DNA of 64,000 bases from NCBI GenBank assembly GCA_029959085.1, contig JARWIR010000005.1, forward strand, positions 37,503,350-37,567,349. Direction: 5' to 3'. This DNA comes from Nemophila menziesii. Lineage: Eukaryota > Streptophyta > Magnoliopsida > Boraginales > Hydrophyllaceae. The translations under genes and the position numbers were made by a program. How positions within the stretch are numbered: position 1 is the stretch's first letter; every line of letters starts with the position of its first letter. The notes beneath the pieces were generated by a model that was given only the letters and a program-made list of their open reading frames with translations, was not told the DNA's origin and made no database searches. Of the stretch, positions 34,521-47,090 are shown piece after piece.

Positions 34521-34890
34521 TTCTTATGGTGTAAGGGTAAATATGTAATCTTATAATAGTAAATTAATAGATGATTCTTTAGGGCAAGTATAATATTATT
34601 TTGATTTTTTAGGGCATTGACCCATATAAGAATTTATTTTACAATTTTGTATAATATATAGACCTGTAGTGCAAAGTCAAAAAAAAAAAAAAACTGGAGA
34701 CGCTATCCCCCAACTGCCCATGTTCATAGACCTTTTGTCCTTCATCCCAAAAAGAAGTCGTATAATAAGGTTTATAGTTAAAAGTTATAGTTCGACCAAA
34801 TTTATAGTGAACAAAAAAGCTTCCTAGTAATCATCACATTTTAGATTTATTGATAATAAAGTAGTGTACAGACTAAACTAGCTAGTCCAT

Positions 34891-34896
34891 TTTATT
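34891..34896 (-). promoter_or_regulatory. Polyadenylation signal of the defensin gene
   Basis: AATAAA on the minus strand, about 35 bases past the defensin stop codon. Confidence 0.55.
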
Positions 34897-34930
34897 CGAA
34901 CATGGGAAAATTGTACAAAAGGAGAAGCTT

Positions 34931-35339
34931 CTAGCAAGTGTTCAAGCAATAACAACGACGGCGTAAACCTTGGCAATCTCCTCTTGGGAAACCCTCTCGG
35001 TGGCAAGTATTGGTGCACTTTGCATCACTAAAACATGGTCCCCAGAATTTATTGCTCTTATACAAACATGTCTTTGCTTCTGCCATCATTGGACCCACTT
35101 CATCTGCATTATTATAATTCAATCAAATTAATAACATCACATATATTCGATATTTCTTGAGATATATAATTTAACTAATTAATTTAATTTTGTAATAATA
35201 TACTACTATGTACTATTCATGAAACATGAGTACTAAGTTATAAGGTAGTATGAAATCTACGAGAAAGATAAAATTAACCATTAAATGAGAAAATCATGAG
35301 GAACATAATAGTTAAGAAAAGTTTCATGCCACGCTTCAT
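34931..35339 (-). CDS. Plant defensin precursor, two exons
   Basis: Exon 1 (35339-35279) encodes MKRGMKLFLTIMFLMIFSFN, a signal peptide, and ends at a GTTAAT donor in phase 1. Exon 2 (35103-34931) follows an ATGCAG acceptor and ends in TAG, giving 77 residues in total. The mature part begins near AEAKTC and has the eight cysteines of plant defensins: C..FWGPC..C.NTC..GDC..CYC..C, spacing compatible with the Cys-stabilised alpha-beta fold. The gamma-core is GDCQGLRRRCYC, rich in Arg. The one-intron structure within or near the signal peptide is the usual one. Expected to be secreted and act on fungal or microbial membranes, or as a signalling peptide; the target cannot be told from sequence. 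A TATA-like ATATTTAAG lies at about 35366 on the minus strand. Confidence 0.93.
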
Positions 35340-35763
35340 CTTGTCCTTATGATGGAAGAGAGGGCTTAAATATCTAAGTAAGAGTTTGGAAATTCAAGCA
35401 AAAGGCTTTTTTATCACTAGAGATTAACTTTTAGTACCTTAGAAATTTGATGCAGGTCTTTTAAAGGCATAATAAAAGATAAGTCATTACTTGAGGTTTA
35501 GCCACATGTCTCTTTCTCTACACGTGGCAATCATATTGTTTACATTTGTTGTGGTGTTATGACACATGAAATCAAGCGTCAATATGATAAAGATAATAGA
35601 GCTTGTAAAGTTGTATATATCGTCGATTTTTGTTTGGTGTATGGATACGTTAGGCGGTTCAAAACTCTTACTTAAGTTCGACAATGTTGGGAAAAAAAAA
35701 AAGTTCGACAATGATATAACATCACAAAAAGGGAAAAGACAATTATATTATTTTTATATTGAA
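35340..35763. other. Defensin upstream region, nothing else seen
   Basis: It holds the probable defensin promoter (TATTTAAG near 35366 on the minus strand, short leader). The rest is AT-rich without genes. Confidence 0.35.
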
Positions 35764-36030
35764 ACACTATAAGAAATAGTTTATTAGACACGATATATAT
35801 TGTGATAATATCAAAATGGTTTTTAATGATATTTTTAAATATCAAAAGCCATTTAATTATATTTTAACGACAATATTTACTGCTAAAAATAAAGTCAATA
35901 GAAATAAAATAAATAATTCGCTACAAAAGATGTCTTTAGAGACGAATTTACTGCAGCGAACAAATAGCGGTAAAATCAAAACTTTTAATGACAAATATTT
36001 TTACCACTAAAAGTAACATTTCAAAAATAT
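35764..36030 (+). repeat. Possible CACTA-type element terminus
   Basis: CACTATAAGAAATAG at 35764 resembles the CACTACAAGAAA terminus of plant CACTA elements. It is followed by subterminal-type motifs around 35870-36010 (GACGAATTTACTGC, TAGCGGTAAAATC, AATGACAAATA). No opposite terminus or 3-bp duplication was identified, so this may be only one end. Confidence 0.35.
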
Positions 36031-36339
36031 TATATTTTATTATTAAACAAAATATTATATAATATATATATATATTAAAATTGGTAAATACATTATAAAA
36101 TGATAAACTCGCTAAATTAACATTTGCCTATCCTGCTCTATTAACTCTTATAGTAAGATATTCAATGGAGAAAAAATCAGAGTCAAGTTTTCTTATAAAA
36201 CACTACTTAACCTATTTTGCAAGAGTGTATGTCAAGCAATTCTCGATAAAAGTAGTACCTGAAAATCAAGGGATAGACCTGCATATTAATAAAAATTAAT
36301 TATATCGGTTGAATGTTCTTCCTAATTGTAACTAGGTAT

Positions 36340-38442
36340 TGATAACCGTGAGTAATTTCAAGATGTGAATCTTATATTTATTTCATGTAAGGGAGTGTGC
36401 AAGCTATCAAAATAGTAATTGATTCTTCTTTGTAAGTTTTTTAGAAGAGTGAATAGGACGCTAATCAAGATTACTACTAGTTAAAAATATTTTGGAAGAT
36501 AATATAAGTTTGAAAAACTCTTTGAGTGCTTCTATCAAACATTTGAAGGCTAGTAAAGCAAGATGAAATTAGTTTATAAAAACGTATGTAATTCTATATA
36601 ATAGCATGAAGTAAAGAGTATAGGGATAGAAAAACACAATCAATTATAGTGGTTTAATTTCCCTACATCCACTACCTAGGGTTCACCCCTAAGGAGTTTT
36701 TAAACTCTTTTCAACTAAGCTTTATATATCACTTAAAGTTGGGATACAAACCAATTACAAAGGAATTTTTACCAACTCAATCACAACCCGAACTTGAATG
36801 CATCGAGTTAACTCCATTGTGTAATCACATACACAAGTTACCACTTCCAAATGGAAGCCTTCCCTTCTTCAAAGATATTAAATCTCTATTCGCTTAATAC
36901 AGTGAAAATAAGTTCTAATTTAGAGAAAGGGTGGTGTAAGTGTAGCTTTAAGTGATTACAAGAATGAATAAAAATCTCATAATAAGAAGATATGACAATA
37001 GAGTAGCAATCCTTCAATGGAGATATGATAGTGATTAATTAAATGCTTGAGAGTAATAGTAGTTAAAAAATATGAAGGTGTATTGATTGGTTGACTAGAA
37101 GGGGGTATTTATAGCCCTTACTGTCTCCTTGTGGATGATTTGAGAATTTTCAGAATCCTTGAAAATGGGTGCTCGGTTTATCAAAAATCGGGTGTCGTTT
37201 TAGGCAAGTGTATTATTTGCTCATTCTGAATTTAATTATCCAATGTCTCGTTTCTGAAAGTTGGGTGACGTTTTGTAGGTTGAATCGGGAACCCATTTTA
37301 AAGCTCATTGGTGTTTCTTACGAAACGGGAGCCCAGTTTTCTACTATATTTTTTCTGATTTTTTTAGCACCGTTCTTCTAAGTAAACTGGGAACCTGTTA
37401 AAAATTGGGAATCCGGATTATCTTTTGGGTATAGTTGACCTGATTAGAAAACTTGTTTCACAAGAGTTGTTAGAAATGTCATTTCAAGCATATTTATAGT
37501 TCACCTCAAAAGCCGATTCTCAACACAAAATAAAATAGATCACAAATCATTTTAAAGAAAATGTGGATCTTAATAATGTATATTTTGCAAGAGTAAAAGT
37601 GCTCAAGTAAAGTGCTTACATTCATATAAAATTGGGATAATAGTTAGAAGATAATTTGTCACATTAAAACATATTTAGGCTAATTTGAAAAAGTCTTTTT
37701 CAACATTCTCTCATTTTTTAATAATGACAAATCATGGTAAAGGTATAAAATACAACACAAATGGAGTCTTTAATAGGCACGACTCTCCCTCACATTGTGT
37801 ATGAATTAAAAGATAGGAAAATCACAATTTTTTGAAAATATTTTTGCAATTAGCATATATATGGAGTATTTAGTATGCATGACCTCCCCTCAAATAATGC
37901 ATAAAAGAATTTTACCTTCTTACCAGCACATGAATTCATTCTCTATTTTTGTCTTCATCAAAAAGAGTTAGACGTAGATAAAAATATAATAATGAAAGTG
38001 TAAGGTACCTATAGAACCTACAAAATGATCATACTAATCTCACATCTAAAAAATTTGAATTGATCATGTGGGAGAGGTTTCGTAAAGATATCGTCTAGTT
38101 GGCTAGAAAAATCTATAAATTCTAACATAATATCGCATTTTTTGTCATGGTCTTAAATGAAGTGGTGCCTAATCTCTATGTGCTTGGTTCTAAAGTGGTG
38201 GTAGGATTTTTTGTAAGGTTGATGGCACTAGTGTTATCACACATAATGCGGATATTATCATATGTAAGACCAAAATCCTCAAAGGTTTGTTTCATCCAAA
38301 GTATATGTGCAAAACTGGTGTCTCCTTTTCTGTGATGATTTAATCCTATCATGAGATGTGTTCTTAGGGATTTATCGGGCCTAAGTGAGGCATTTTTCTC
38401 TATTATTCGACGTACTGTACTATTCCTTCTCATTTTAGACAT
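36340..38442 (-). mobile_element. Ty1/copia 3' fragment: RNase H end plus probable LTR
   Basis: 38442-38176 encodes AHILWMKQTFEDFGLTYDNI followed by CDNTSAINLTKNP, the copia RNase H. In a shifted frame down to about 38030 it continues FRTKHIEIRHHF and LDDIFTKPLPHDQFKF, the usual copia end. The minus strand then passes through 3' UTR to AAAAAATGAGAGAA (a polypurine-like tract) and TGTTGAAAAAGAC at 37705, a likely 3' LTR start. The far LTR end near 36340 is a guess. Gag, IN and RT are missing: the copy is cut by the LTR remnant to the right. Confidence 0.75.
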
Positions 38443-38459
38443 ATCTTTGTTTATTGATA

Positions 38460-39970
38460 TTTTAGGGATGTATCATTTTAGGTGTAGTATGTTCTTAGTT
38501 GAGGGATTTTTCCCTATTAATTGCTAGCTTCTCAATTCTTGCATTGTTTTGGGTGTTTGTTACATTTAGAGCATTTCTAGTGTAATTTATGTGTTAAATG
38601 TGAAGCTATTAGTTATAATGATGATATTAGATGCCAAATAAATATTAAGGAGTTGAGGAAATAAGATCCAAGGAAAAATCAAGAGTTAAAAGGAAAGAAA
38701 CTGGTTTTAGGAAAGTGAAAAAGCTGCCAAAAGTTGTTGTCCATCTGTGAAGACATTTAGTATTTTCATTTCATAAAACTGACAAGGAATTTGAAGGATC
38801 CCTTTTATATCTATAAATTTATTTGAATTACAGTCATTTTTATACCAAGATCATTGGATTTGGAGCTGTAACGAAGGAGTTGTGATTCTTACAGACTCTA
38901 GTGGTCAACCAGACTTATTATTAAGGATACCAAGTTTGAGTTGGATTAGGACTCCAAGACTTGGGCCATGACCTATATTTTGACCTTACACCTATATATA
39001 CGGTTACTTACCTTTATAAGCATGTCCTTGCTTGTCCTTTCTCAATCCTAATCAACGTTACACTTAGAGATCATCCAGAGAAGCAAGTTGACTTGTAAAG
39101 GAAGACAAGAAGCTGGAGAATCACAAACTCCTCTTCTCCCTTTTTCCACTCTACCATTAGGGTAATTGGTATTAGATTCTTAGATTAACTATGTTTCTAA
39201 TCTCTTTTGTCTTTAGTTTTATTTCTTTAGCTATGAACTAAATTTCCATAACTTGGGTTTGCACTATGTATAATCTTTGAATTCTATTTTTATATTCTAT
39301 GCTTTTTAGGAAAGTGGCAGTTAATTGATTGAGCTTCTAATTTATATATATGTATTATGTGTTTGACTTATTCAAGCCCTAGATTTGGCCAATCTTAGGT
39401 TTTCCCTTAGTAGTTGGATTGTCACCCTGGCGGGAGAGATTCAATTATAAACAACGCCACATAATCGTCTAGTGTGTGGTATTGATCATGACAGGCTCGC
39501 CTAACTAGGTAGTCAATAGGGTTAGATTTCCATCACCAATCTCTGCGCAAGGTCCCCTTACCCAAGTCCCTTGGTAGTGTTGAGGTTGCCTTCTAATATA
39601 CCCTGGAGGGAGTTAGAAGGATTATATAATCCCAGCTATTTATATTTGCTCAAATCACCCTTATAATTAGGATCATGATTTAGAAGGATAGGTGCATATA
39701 TACTAGCAGACTTAAGCTATATTCTCGTCTCCATCCTCTTATTTATTTATTTTCATTAGTTTAATTATTGCTTTTATGTTTCTTATTTGAAAACCAAACA
39801 GATATTATTTTCTTATCTTGTCTTTTTGTTTTAACAGTTTATCTCTACTACGCTTTCTCATCTAAACACGAGGTTGAGCCAACAGATAAATCCCTGAGAA
39901 CAAATCTTACTTATTAACTATAACTTGCAAACTATATGTGCACTTGCAGTGATTTTCGCGTAGTGGTTGA
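38460..39970 (+). repeat. Athila-family LTR remnant, plus orientation
   Basis: The right end (ATATGTGCACTTGCAGTGATTTTCGCG) parallels the end of the LTR at 59105-60666 (CGTACACTTGCGGTTGTGG). The middle contains CACCCTGGCGGGAGAG and ACCCTGGAGGGAG, like the CCCTGACGGGG motifs of that LTR. No PBS or gag follows in the same orientation; the sequence to the right is gag on the opposite strand. So it is a truncated element or a solo LTR. The left end is approximate. Confidence 0.6.
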
Positions 39971-39984
39971 GGTGTGTGTGTTCT

Positions 39985-41650
39985 AATCTGTTATTCTATC
40001 ACGTCTTTTCCTTTACCGGTTACCTCATCTAAATTTGGCTTTGTTAGTCCATTCTCTTTAGGCATCTCCACTTCACTAGGTGTAACCGGTGGCGATTCCA
40101 AAATCTTTTCAACTTGAAGGTTAGTATCCTTACACGACTCGAACCCAACATTATTATTAACATTCTGAATTGCCTTAACTTTAGATACTCGTACCTTGGT
40201 CGATTTGCATGGGTGGACATTGTTGTCATACTTGTAAGTGATTGTCAATCTGTAAGACTTAATTCTCCAATATCTTTAACGAAGCGAAATGCTTATTAAA
40301 CCACTCATTGTTTTCTCTCAAGATCTCTTACTTCGTCTCCATAAATGATTTCAACGATTGTTGTAGCTCACTATTGGAGACTTCCTTTGGATGAGTAGGA
40401 AGTGCTTTTTGAGCAAGACTATCTGCATAGGCATCATAAACAGGTTAGTGGAGCGTGATTTGTATAGCTTTGTACCTCTTGATAGTGATTTTGGTACCTT
40501 GCCTGAAAATTATTCCCTTGAGGTCATGGTTGAAACAAAGAACCTTGATAGGCGCTGTCTTGATTCATGGCCCTATTTAAATTTGACCATTGAAGACCAA
40601 TTCCAAATTGCCTTGGCATTCTTTCCAACTATGATTGTTCACTCCACAAGTAGGCAACCCCTATGACTCTTGAACCTCATTTACCTTGGATTGTCTCCCT
40701 TGAATACATTCTTTAACTATTAGTGGCAACTTTTTCAACTGATTCTCTAAAGAGGAAAATTTTTCAACCATAGCAGTGTCACTACTAAAAGTAACGTACC
40801 TCGTCTGGCATTTAGAATTAGAGCTCACAATGGCAGCCAACTTCTATCATTATCTACTATCTTTTACATACAAACTGATGCTTCATTCGAATCCATGGAC
40901 ACAAAACCACCACCTCCAAGATTATTAACCCTCAATCGTGAACTCTCATCAAGTCCTTTATATAACATAGCCAGCTGTGTCTCAGGGGTACAACCATGAA
41001 ATGGATATTTTGCTAACCTTTGTTGAAATCGTATAAATCTTGCTCCTACGCTTTCTCCATTGTCTTATCGAAAATTGGAAAGTTACTTTTAATCTTTCAT
41101 ACTCATACTCTATGTGTAGGATCGGTCATGGAATCTTGCTTGAAGATCGTCCTATGACATTATCGATTCAGGTGGCTGATGATCAAGCCACTCACTCGCA
41201 CCTTCGGTCAAGAAATTCTGAATGGCTCAAACCGGATCTTGATGTGCGATTCCGCTATTATTTCCATAGCTAAAAAAATGGTTCATCATACCCGAATCGG
41301 GCTTAAATCGCATAGTTTGAACTATAAAGGATGAATCCCTAACGGTTAAACTCGAAATCAGCCTCCTTGACCTAGAAGATTTTGTTCTCTATGTGGGTTG
41401 TTTTGAACATGAGGTAGAATTCCTACATTACCTACTACTGGTGGTTGAGCTCCTGGGGTATTTTGGTTTTGATTGACTTGTTCCATCCCAAGTTGTGGTA
41501 CAACCTCTTATCTTGAAATTGGATTCCCATTAGAAGCTAGATTAAGTGGCGCATTCAAATTTTTCATTGCTTCTTGCTCTTTTCCCTCTCTTTTTCATTT
41601 TCATTGAGATCTAAGTAACCTCTCAGGATCTGAAATTAAACATCAAACTA
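39985..41650 (-). pseudogene. Degenerate Athila gag (element with split LTR)
   Basis: Minus-strand traces include the gag start (DPERLLR at about 41630), the zinc knuckle (CGVNNHSWKEC around 40640) and a Pro/Glu/Lys-rich segment at 40248-39991 (ESPPVTPSEVEMPKENG). Many stops. Together with the degenerate PBS and LTR to its right this is an older member of the family seen at both window ends. Pol is absent. Confidence 0.75.
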
Positions 41651-41742
41651 AGAATCTGTAAAAGATACCAAAACAAACGCAAGTGTAAAACTAAAAATAA
41701 CTTAACTTACTACACTAAACAAAAACACAATAATTAATTAAA

Positions 41743-41763
41743 TAGTCCACGGCAACAGTGCCA
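41743..41763 (-). other. Degenerate Athila primer-binding site
   Basis: Minus strand reads TGGCACTGTTGCCGTGGA, three substitutions from the tRNA-Asp-type PBS. It is followed, with the same six-base AAAACT spacer, by the LTR start at 41770. Confidence 0.75.
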
Positions 41764-41769
41764 AAAACT

Positions 41770-44757
41770 TGTCGTCTCTAGAGGTGTGATAAAATAATCT
41801 AACTAATTGACACCCCTAGAGATCACTCCACCCAATTTCACGGACCGTTTGCAAGTAATAAGTAAGTATAAATATTGTTCTTCATGGGGATTATTAGGTA
41901 AACTAAATCGTGTTTCTAAGAAGCAAAGATGGATTTAGTTGCTATTACTAAAATACAGAAATTAAAGATAGAGTTTGTTTTGTTTGGTTTTCAATAAAAG
42001 GACTAAAATTCAAATAAATTAAACTAAGAATGCAAGTAAATTAACAAAGAGAGACAAGCATAAGATTATAGCTCGAGTTTGCTAGTATTCCGCTACCATA
42101 ATGAATTGATGATTCTAGCTATAAGGGGGGAATTAAGAAGTTTTTCTAATCGGGATTCTAACTTCTTTCTAACTCCCTCAAGGGTAGCTTCAAAGCTACA
42201 TAACACCCCTAGAGGCCTCTCCTGATTAAACTCTACGTAATTATCCAACTAGTCAAACCCGTTAGGATAACTAACACATACTAGATGTATATGAACTTAT
42301 TCTGTTCCCAAGCCCCCAGTGGTGGTAACAGTCTAGAAAACTAAGTTCGATCTATAGTTGATCATGATATATACAGATAATTAATTCAATTCATAAACAG
42401 AAATAAACAATTACCCAATTTAATTTAGCGTAAACTAGTCTCAAATAACATAAATAATTAGCAAAACATCGTCAAGGTTTATTGGTGTCGCCTAGGGTGT
42501 TAGAAAAATAAGATAAATATAAACCAGAAAACAATGCACTTTCACCCTAGACAAGCACGGTACTGCAAGTATTACCGGACGTATGCAAGTTTTAATGATA
42601 CGTTGAATTCGTTCTCAGGGACTTAGTGTGTTATACGAATGGGTAAATAATTACGAGTAAGGAGTAATCAATTAAAAGACAGGAAATAAAAGAGAATAAA
42701 TTCGAGATTAACAATTAAACTAAGGAAAATAAAAGACAATAAAATAAATACAGAGAACTATGAGATGAGAAGTATAGCTTAGGTTTTGCTAGTATGCACT
42801 AATCCTTCTAATTCTATCTATCAAATCTAGTTAATAAGGGAGATAATTAGCTCTTAGATACTTAGTCAGGATTCTAAATTCCCATACCTTAGACCTTGAG
42901 AGCGACTAAGGGGGCTACAGACACATCATGAGGCACGCGCTACCAAGGCCCTAAGCAATTCAATTCCAAACATGATGATAGTGGTTAAATTATACCCTAA
43001 TGACTATCTAGTTAGAATTAGTGTTGTCAAGACCAATATCGACACTAGACGTTATGTGGTGTTTCAATAATTACACACCCAGCTAAGGTGAACATCTAAC
43101 TACTATTAATAAAGCCTAAAGTGATCAGTTCTAGGATAGGCAATAATTCAAAACACATAAACAAATATATAGACAAGAAACTAATATCAGATTAAAATAT
43201 ATAATTTCCAAAGAAACTTAGATAGAAAGAAAACATAATCTATAGATTATACATGATGCAAAACCCAAGCTATGGGAAAATTAGTTCATACCTAAAGGAA
43301 ATAAACTAAAGAAAATAATAAAAGACTTCATCTTGCTCTCTACACTAATTTTGATGATAATAAACCTAAAGACTAATTACTATGAGGCAAGGATGATTTA
43401 CAAGTGATATAAGGGTGTATTTATTGGTGTATAAAACCCCTAATTCGTTTTCTTGAAGGAGAAGGTAAGTAGTGGACTTCAAGCCCAACTCAAATTCGTA
43501 ACCCTAAAACATGGTATCAGACCCGTTTTTGTTTTAGTCCTACCATTTTCAATACTCATCCGTTTGACGCGTATGAGTAGTCGAAATTCATCGTCTCAGA
43601 AAGATCTTTAACTTTGCTCTTGACCGTTTCTCCAAATTCCACACCGATGTTGATATATAAGTTGATTTGTGGTTGTGGGTGATGAAATTCAGGATTATGG
43701 CAGCTTTTCCTTTTCCATGATTTTAGCTTTTCTTTCCTTATCTCCAATTACCATGCTTATCTCTTTCCATATCTCTTAGTCTTTGACTTGGAATCTAATT
43801 AATCTCCATAATTATCTTTAAAGCTTCACACTAAATAAATAATTAAACCAAATATGCTCTAAAAACAATAATTTACTAAATCAAGACTCAAAATAGGAAA
43901 GTGTAACATTTCTCAAGAAAATCGACTAATATGACTTCTAAATCACTAAAAATGATGTCTCCAACTAGGATTAATTCATGACAAATAGGGAGACATCATT
44001 TATACATAATTTCAAACTCAAGCTAAATTGGAATTATTTCATACTAAAATCAATAAAATCAATGGATACAATTATAATAATCATGTATAGGACAAGATAC
44101 TAATACAATTTACCCTAAGAATAAGGGTAGAATCATGTAGAGTTGGTGTAGTAAGGCCTTAGCTTCTATATTCTTCTTCTAGACGTTCTCTTCTCTAGCA
44201 TGTTATAAGGGTAATATGTTGAAGTTTTGTGGGCCCTTTTTAAATGTCCCAAGTCAACCCAAAAGCGTTTTATTGAAGAAGATGAGGTTTCAAGCCACGG
44301 TAGCTACAACTTTAATAACTTTCTCATCTTATCTACAAATCACGGAATGTCAATTCTCAAGTTCTCCTTACTTCAAGTGCTACCATGGAACCAAAAGACT
44401 CCCTCAGAATCTTTGTCAATTGCACATGGTGACTCTTTTAAGTCAATTTCCAAGTTATGTCGGTAAACGCTCTAACTTTTCAAAAGTGGTTTTTGGTTAT
44501 TTTACGCCTTGAATTTGGGGTTTTACCTTTCTTTTCCAACTTGTTATCTTTGTCTCTAGGTCTCGTATCATCCAACTAAATAAGAGTTGCACACTTAGCA
44601 CACAAATTATGCATAAATAGCTCTAAAAGTGATAAAAATCCAAAACGGGAAGTAAATATGAATATGTCTAAATATAATGATCCCTCAAATAAGTCCAAAT
44701 AACCCCTAAAAAGATGTCTCGTGATACAATTAATCTATCATATCAAAGAAGACATCA
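41770..44757 (-). repeat. Athila LTR split by a younger solo LTR
   Basis: The outer LTR runs 41770-42482 and resumes 44004-44757 (about 1467 bases once the insert is removed). It ends ...GACATCA like the other family LTRs. Its second half matches the remnant at 14930-15190. Its position next to the degenerate PBS and gag makes it the 5' LTR of that relic. Confidence 0.82.
42483..43998 (-). repeat. Solo Athila LTR with TTTAT target duplication
   Basis: On the plus strand it starts TGGTGTCGCCTAGGG and ends GGGAGACATCA, matching the termini of the LTRs at 8800 and 59105. TTTAT at 42478-42482 and again at 43999-44003 is a perfect 5-bp duplication. No internal domain remains, the expected product of unequal recombination between the two LTRs of one element. 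Confidence 0.95.
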
Positions 44758-44837
44758 CTTTTTGATAGTATCCCAAAGTATTGTCTATTTATTGCCACTT
44801 TTCTTTGGGTAATAAATGCAATAGGTCGTTCATACTT

Positions 44838-45560
44838 TATGTCGACATTATATTGGGTTTTGAAGGCTCTCAGTGTCGACTTGAAGTTGGAATTTATGAA
44901 TGATCTTTGTGTCGACGCTATGTTAGACTTCATGAATATTCTTCGTGCCGACACAAGATCTGACTTTATAAATTATATTCGTGCCAACACTAGGTCAGAC
45001 ATTATAAATAGTCTTCAGGCCAACACAAGGTCGGACTTCATGAATAGTCTTTATGCTGACACATGGTCGGACTTTATGGATAGTCGGTGTGCCGTCATAA
45101 TTTTAGACTTTATGAACAATCTGTGTCAATGCTAGATCGGTCTTATGAATGATCTTTGTAACGATGTTGGGTCATTCTTATGAATAATATGTGTGTTGAT
45201 GCAAGATCAAAATTATAAAAAATCTTCGTGCCAATGCAAGATTGGTTATATGAATAATATTCATTCATGCAAGATCGGCTTTATAAATAGTTTGTGTAGA
45301 TTATAGGTCGGGCTTCATAAATAGTTTCCTGCCGACACAAGGTCGGACTTTATGAATAATTTGTCGACGCTAGAGCGGACTTATGAATAATTTGTGTGTC
45401 AATGCAAGATCCGTTTTATGAATAATCTTCGTGTCGATACAAGATCAATATTATGAAGAATCTTCGTGTTGATGCAAGATCGGTCTTATGAATAATCTTT
45501 GTGCCGATGCAAGATATTTCTTATAAATAATATGTGATGATGTTAGGCCAAGCTTTATGA
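44838..45560 (+). repeat. Degenerate tandem repeat, units of about 36-39 bases
   Basis: About 18-20 units of the type TCTTCGTGCCGACACAAGATC followed by GGACTTTATGAATAA run head to tail and diverge towards the right. In the first 300 bases the unit length is a multiple of three and one frame stays open. It encodes a 13-residue repeat (ADTRSDFMNSL-like) eight times, at 44839-45135. Further right, indels destroy the frame. Confidence 0.9.
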
Positions 45561-45999
45561 AAGATATGTATTGATATAAAAGTTATATGTTATAGCATAC
45601 ATGTTCTTCATATGGGTTGATCTTTTAGACAACTTAATATTGACCCCTTAGTCGCTGGTCATAGATGAAATTCCTTTGACTAACCTCTTAGTCGACATTC
45701 TTTTGAGAACCGTTGCCAACAAGGTTGTTCTTTGATTTCCAAGGAAGCTGACATTTCATTTCCCAACATATTATTGTTCTTTATGAAAAGTGTTTGTTTT
45801 TTAACTTTTTTTCACGTTAGGAATTTTTTGGCAGACCTTTTAGCCGTTACTTATATTTTTTTTCTTACTTTATCCTTATTATTAAATATTCATATAAGTT
45901 TTTAAAACTTTTCTAGAAGTAATTAATAAAGGTAAATAAATTATTTTTATATAATTGTATCGATGGCATTAACTTTATTAATATATATGTAAATGAATA
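45561..45999. other. Non-coding, no feature seen
   Basis: AT-rich. No repeat units or frames of note. Confidence 0.3.
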
Positions 46000-47090
46000 G
46001 TGTATTTAGCCATAAAGATAAAAAGTTCTTTTTGTAAACATGTTTGGGTGGGTTCAACTCTACAAATCAGGATACCGGAAACTGACCCTGAATCACTTGA
46101 AGAATGGATAACTCAGATTTACGAAGGAGCAGAACCAACACAATGGGACAAGAGAAAAGTGGTGACATACATCATTGCTGACATTGAGGAACATCTGGAA
46201 AAATAAAATAAAGTGGTTCACGAAAATCTTAAACTGGAATCACAGAACGTTATTATGGCAGTTCATGCATGTATGACGGATTTATATGGGCAACAGTGGG
46301 ATATGATCCCACCTATCACACCAGGGGTTCAACGAGAAAATATAGTTAAGTTATTGGATCCACAGGAACTAATCAGAACACAAGTTATTTTTACATGTGA
46401 CGCGTCCTTTAAAAATATAATAGTATAGAATGGCACTGGGATAGTCGAAAGAGACACACGAACATGTCACATATACGTCTTCTTTGAGGCTATTTGGCAG
46501 ATTCGGCAGCGGAAAGGTCCGCTAAAGCAATAGCGGTCCTAAAAGCTACTCCCTCCGTTCCACTATATTTGTCCACTTAGCTTTTCACATATATTAATAA
46601 ACATAATAAATGCATTCACCATTACAAAAATACCCCTAATAAAGTATCTTGAGATCTTAAATGTGTATTGGAAATATAAATTTTAATATTTTAATAAGGG
46701 TAATAGTGAAAAAAGTAGTAAAAAAAGTGTCTTGAACTCCTAAGTGGACAATATATTTGGAACATTAATTTTAGTAAGTGGAACGGAAGGAGTACTACAA
46801 TGGGACTACATGTAACAAGAAAAAAAAATTATTTGTTCAGATAACCTTGATATTATTCAAGGTATCAAGTCGCTGCCATCTGCGTGGTAGAAAGTCAAGC
46901 CGTACTTCAAGCGGATCATTCAAATCGCAGGAGAGAGAACATGTTATTTAAGCAATTGTCGCAAAGACTGAATTGGGTACATAGGACAAGCAATATGAAA
47001 GGACAGCTCGAACTGGAAAGTTTACAAGACTAGGGATCGACTAACTGGATAACTACCGTTTTAGTGCTACGTTCGTCAAAAAAAAAAACT
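46000..47090 (+). mobile_element. LINE 3' relic with RNase H, carrying a MITE
   Basis: 46240-46430 encodes the linker and RNase H start (IRTQVIFTCDASFKN), continuing in pieces (GTGIVERDTRTC, SAKAIAVLKA). After the MITE it resumes TTMGLHVTRKK and then SDNLDIIQGIKSLPSAW in another frame. A short A-run at 47080-47091 is a likely poly(A) tail. Several stops; 5' truncated. Confidence 0.75.
46549..46792. mobile_element. Stowaway-like MITE (244 bp, TA target)
   Basis: It begins CTCCCTCCGTTCCACTATAT and ends AGTGGAACGGAAGGAG, terminal inverted repeats with the CTCCCTCCGT signature of Stowaway MITEs. It is flanked by TA on both sides (46547-46548 and 46793-46794). It interrupts the LINE RNase H relic. 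Non-coding. Confidence 0.93.

Noticed and set aside
44838..45560. CRISPR-like array
   Set aside because: Units are contiguous and degenerate with no unique spacers, in a plant genome.
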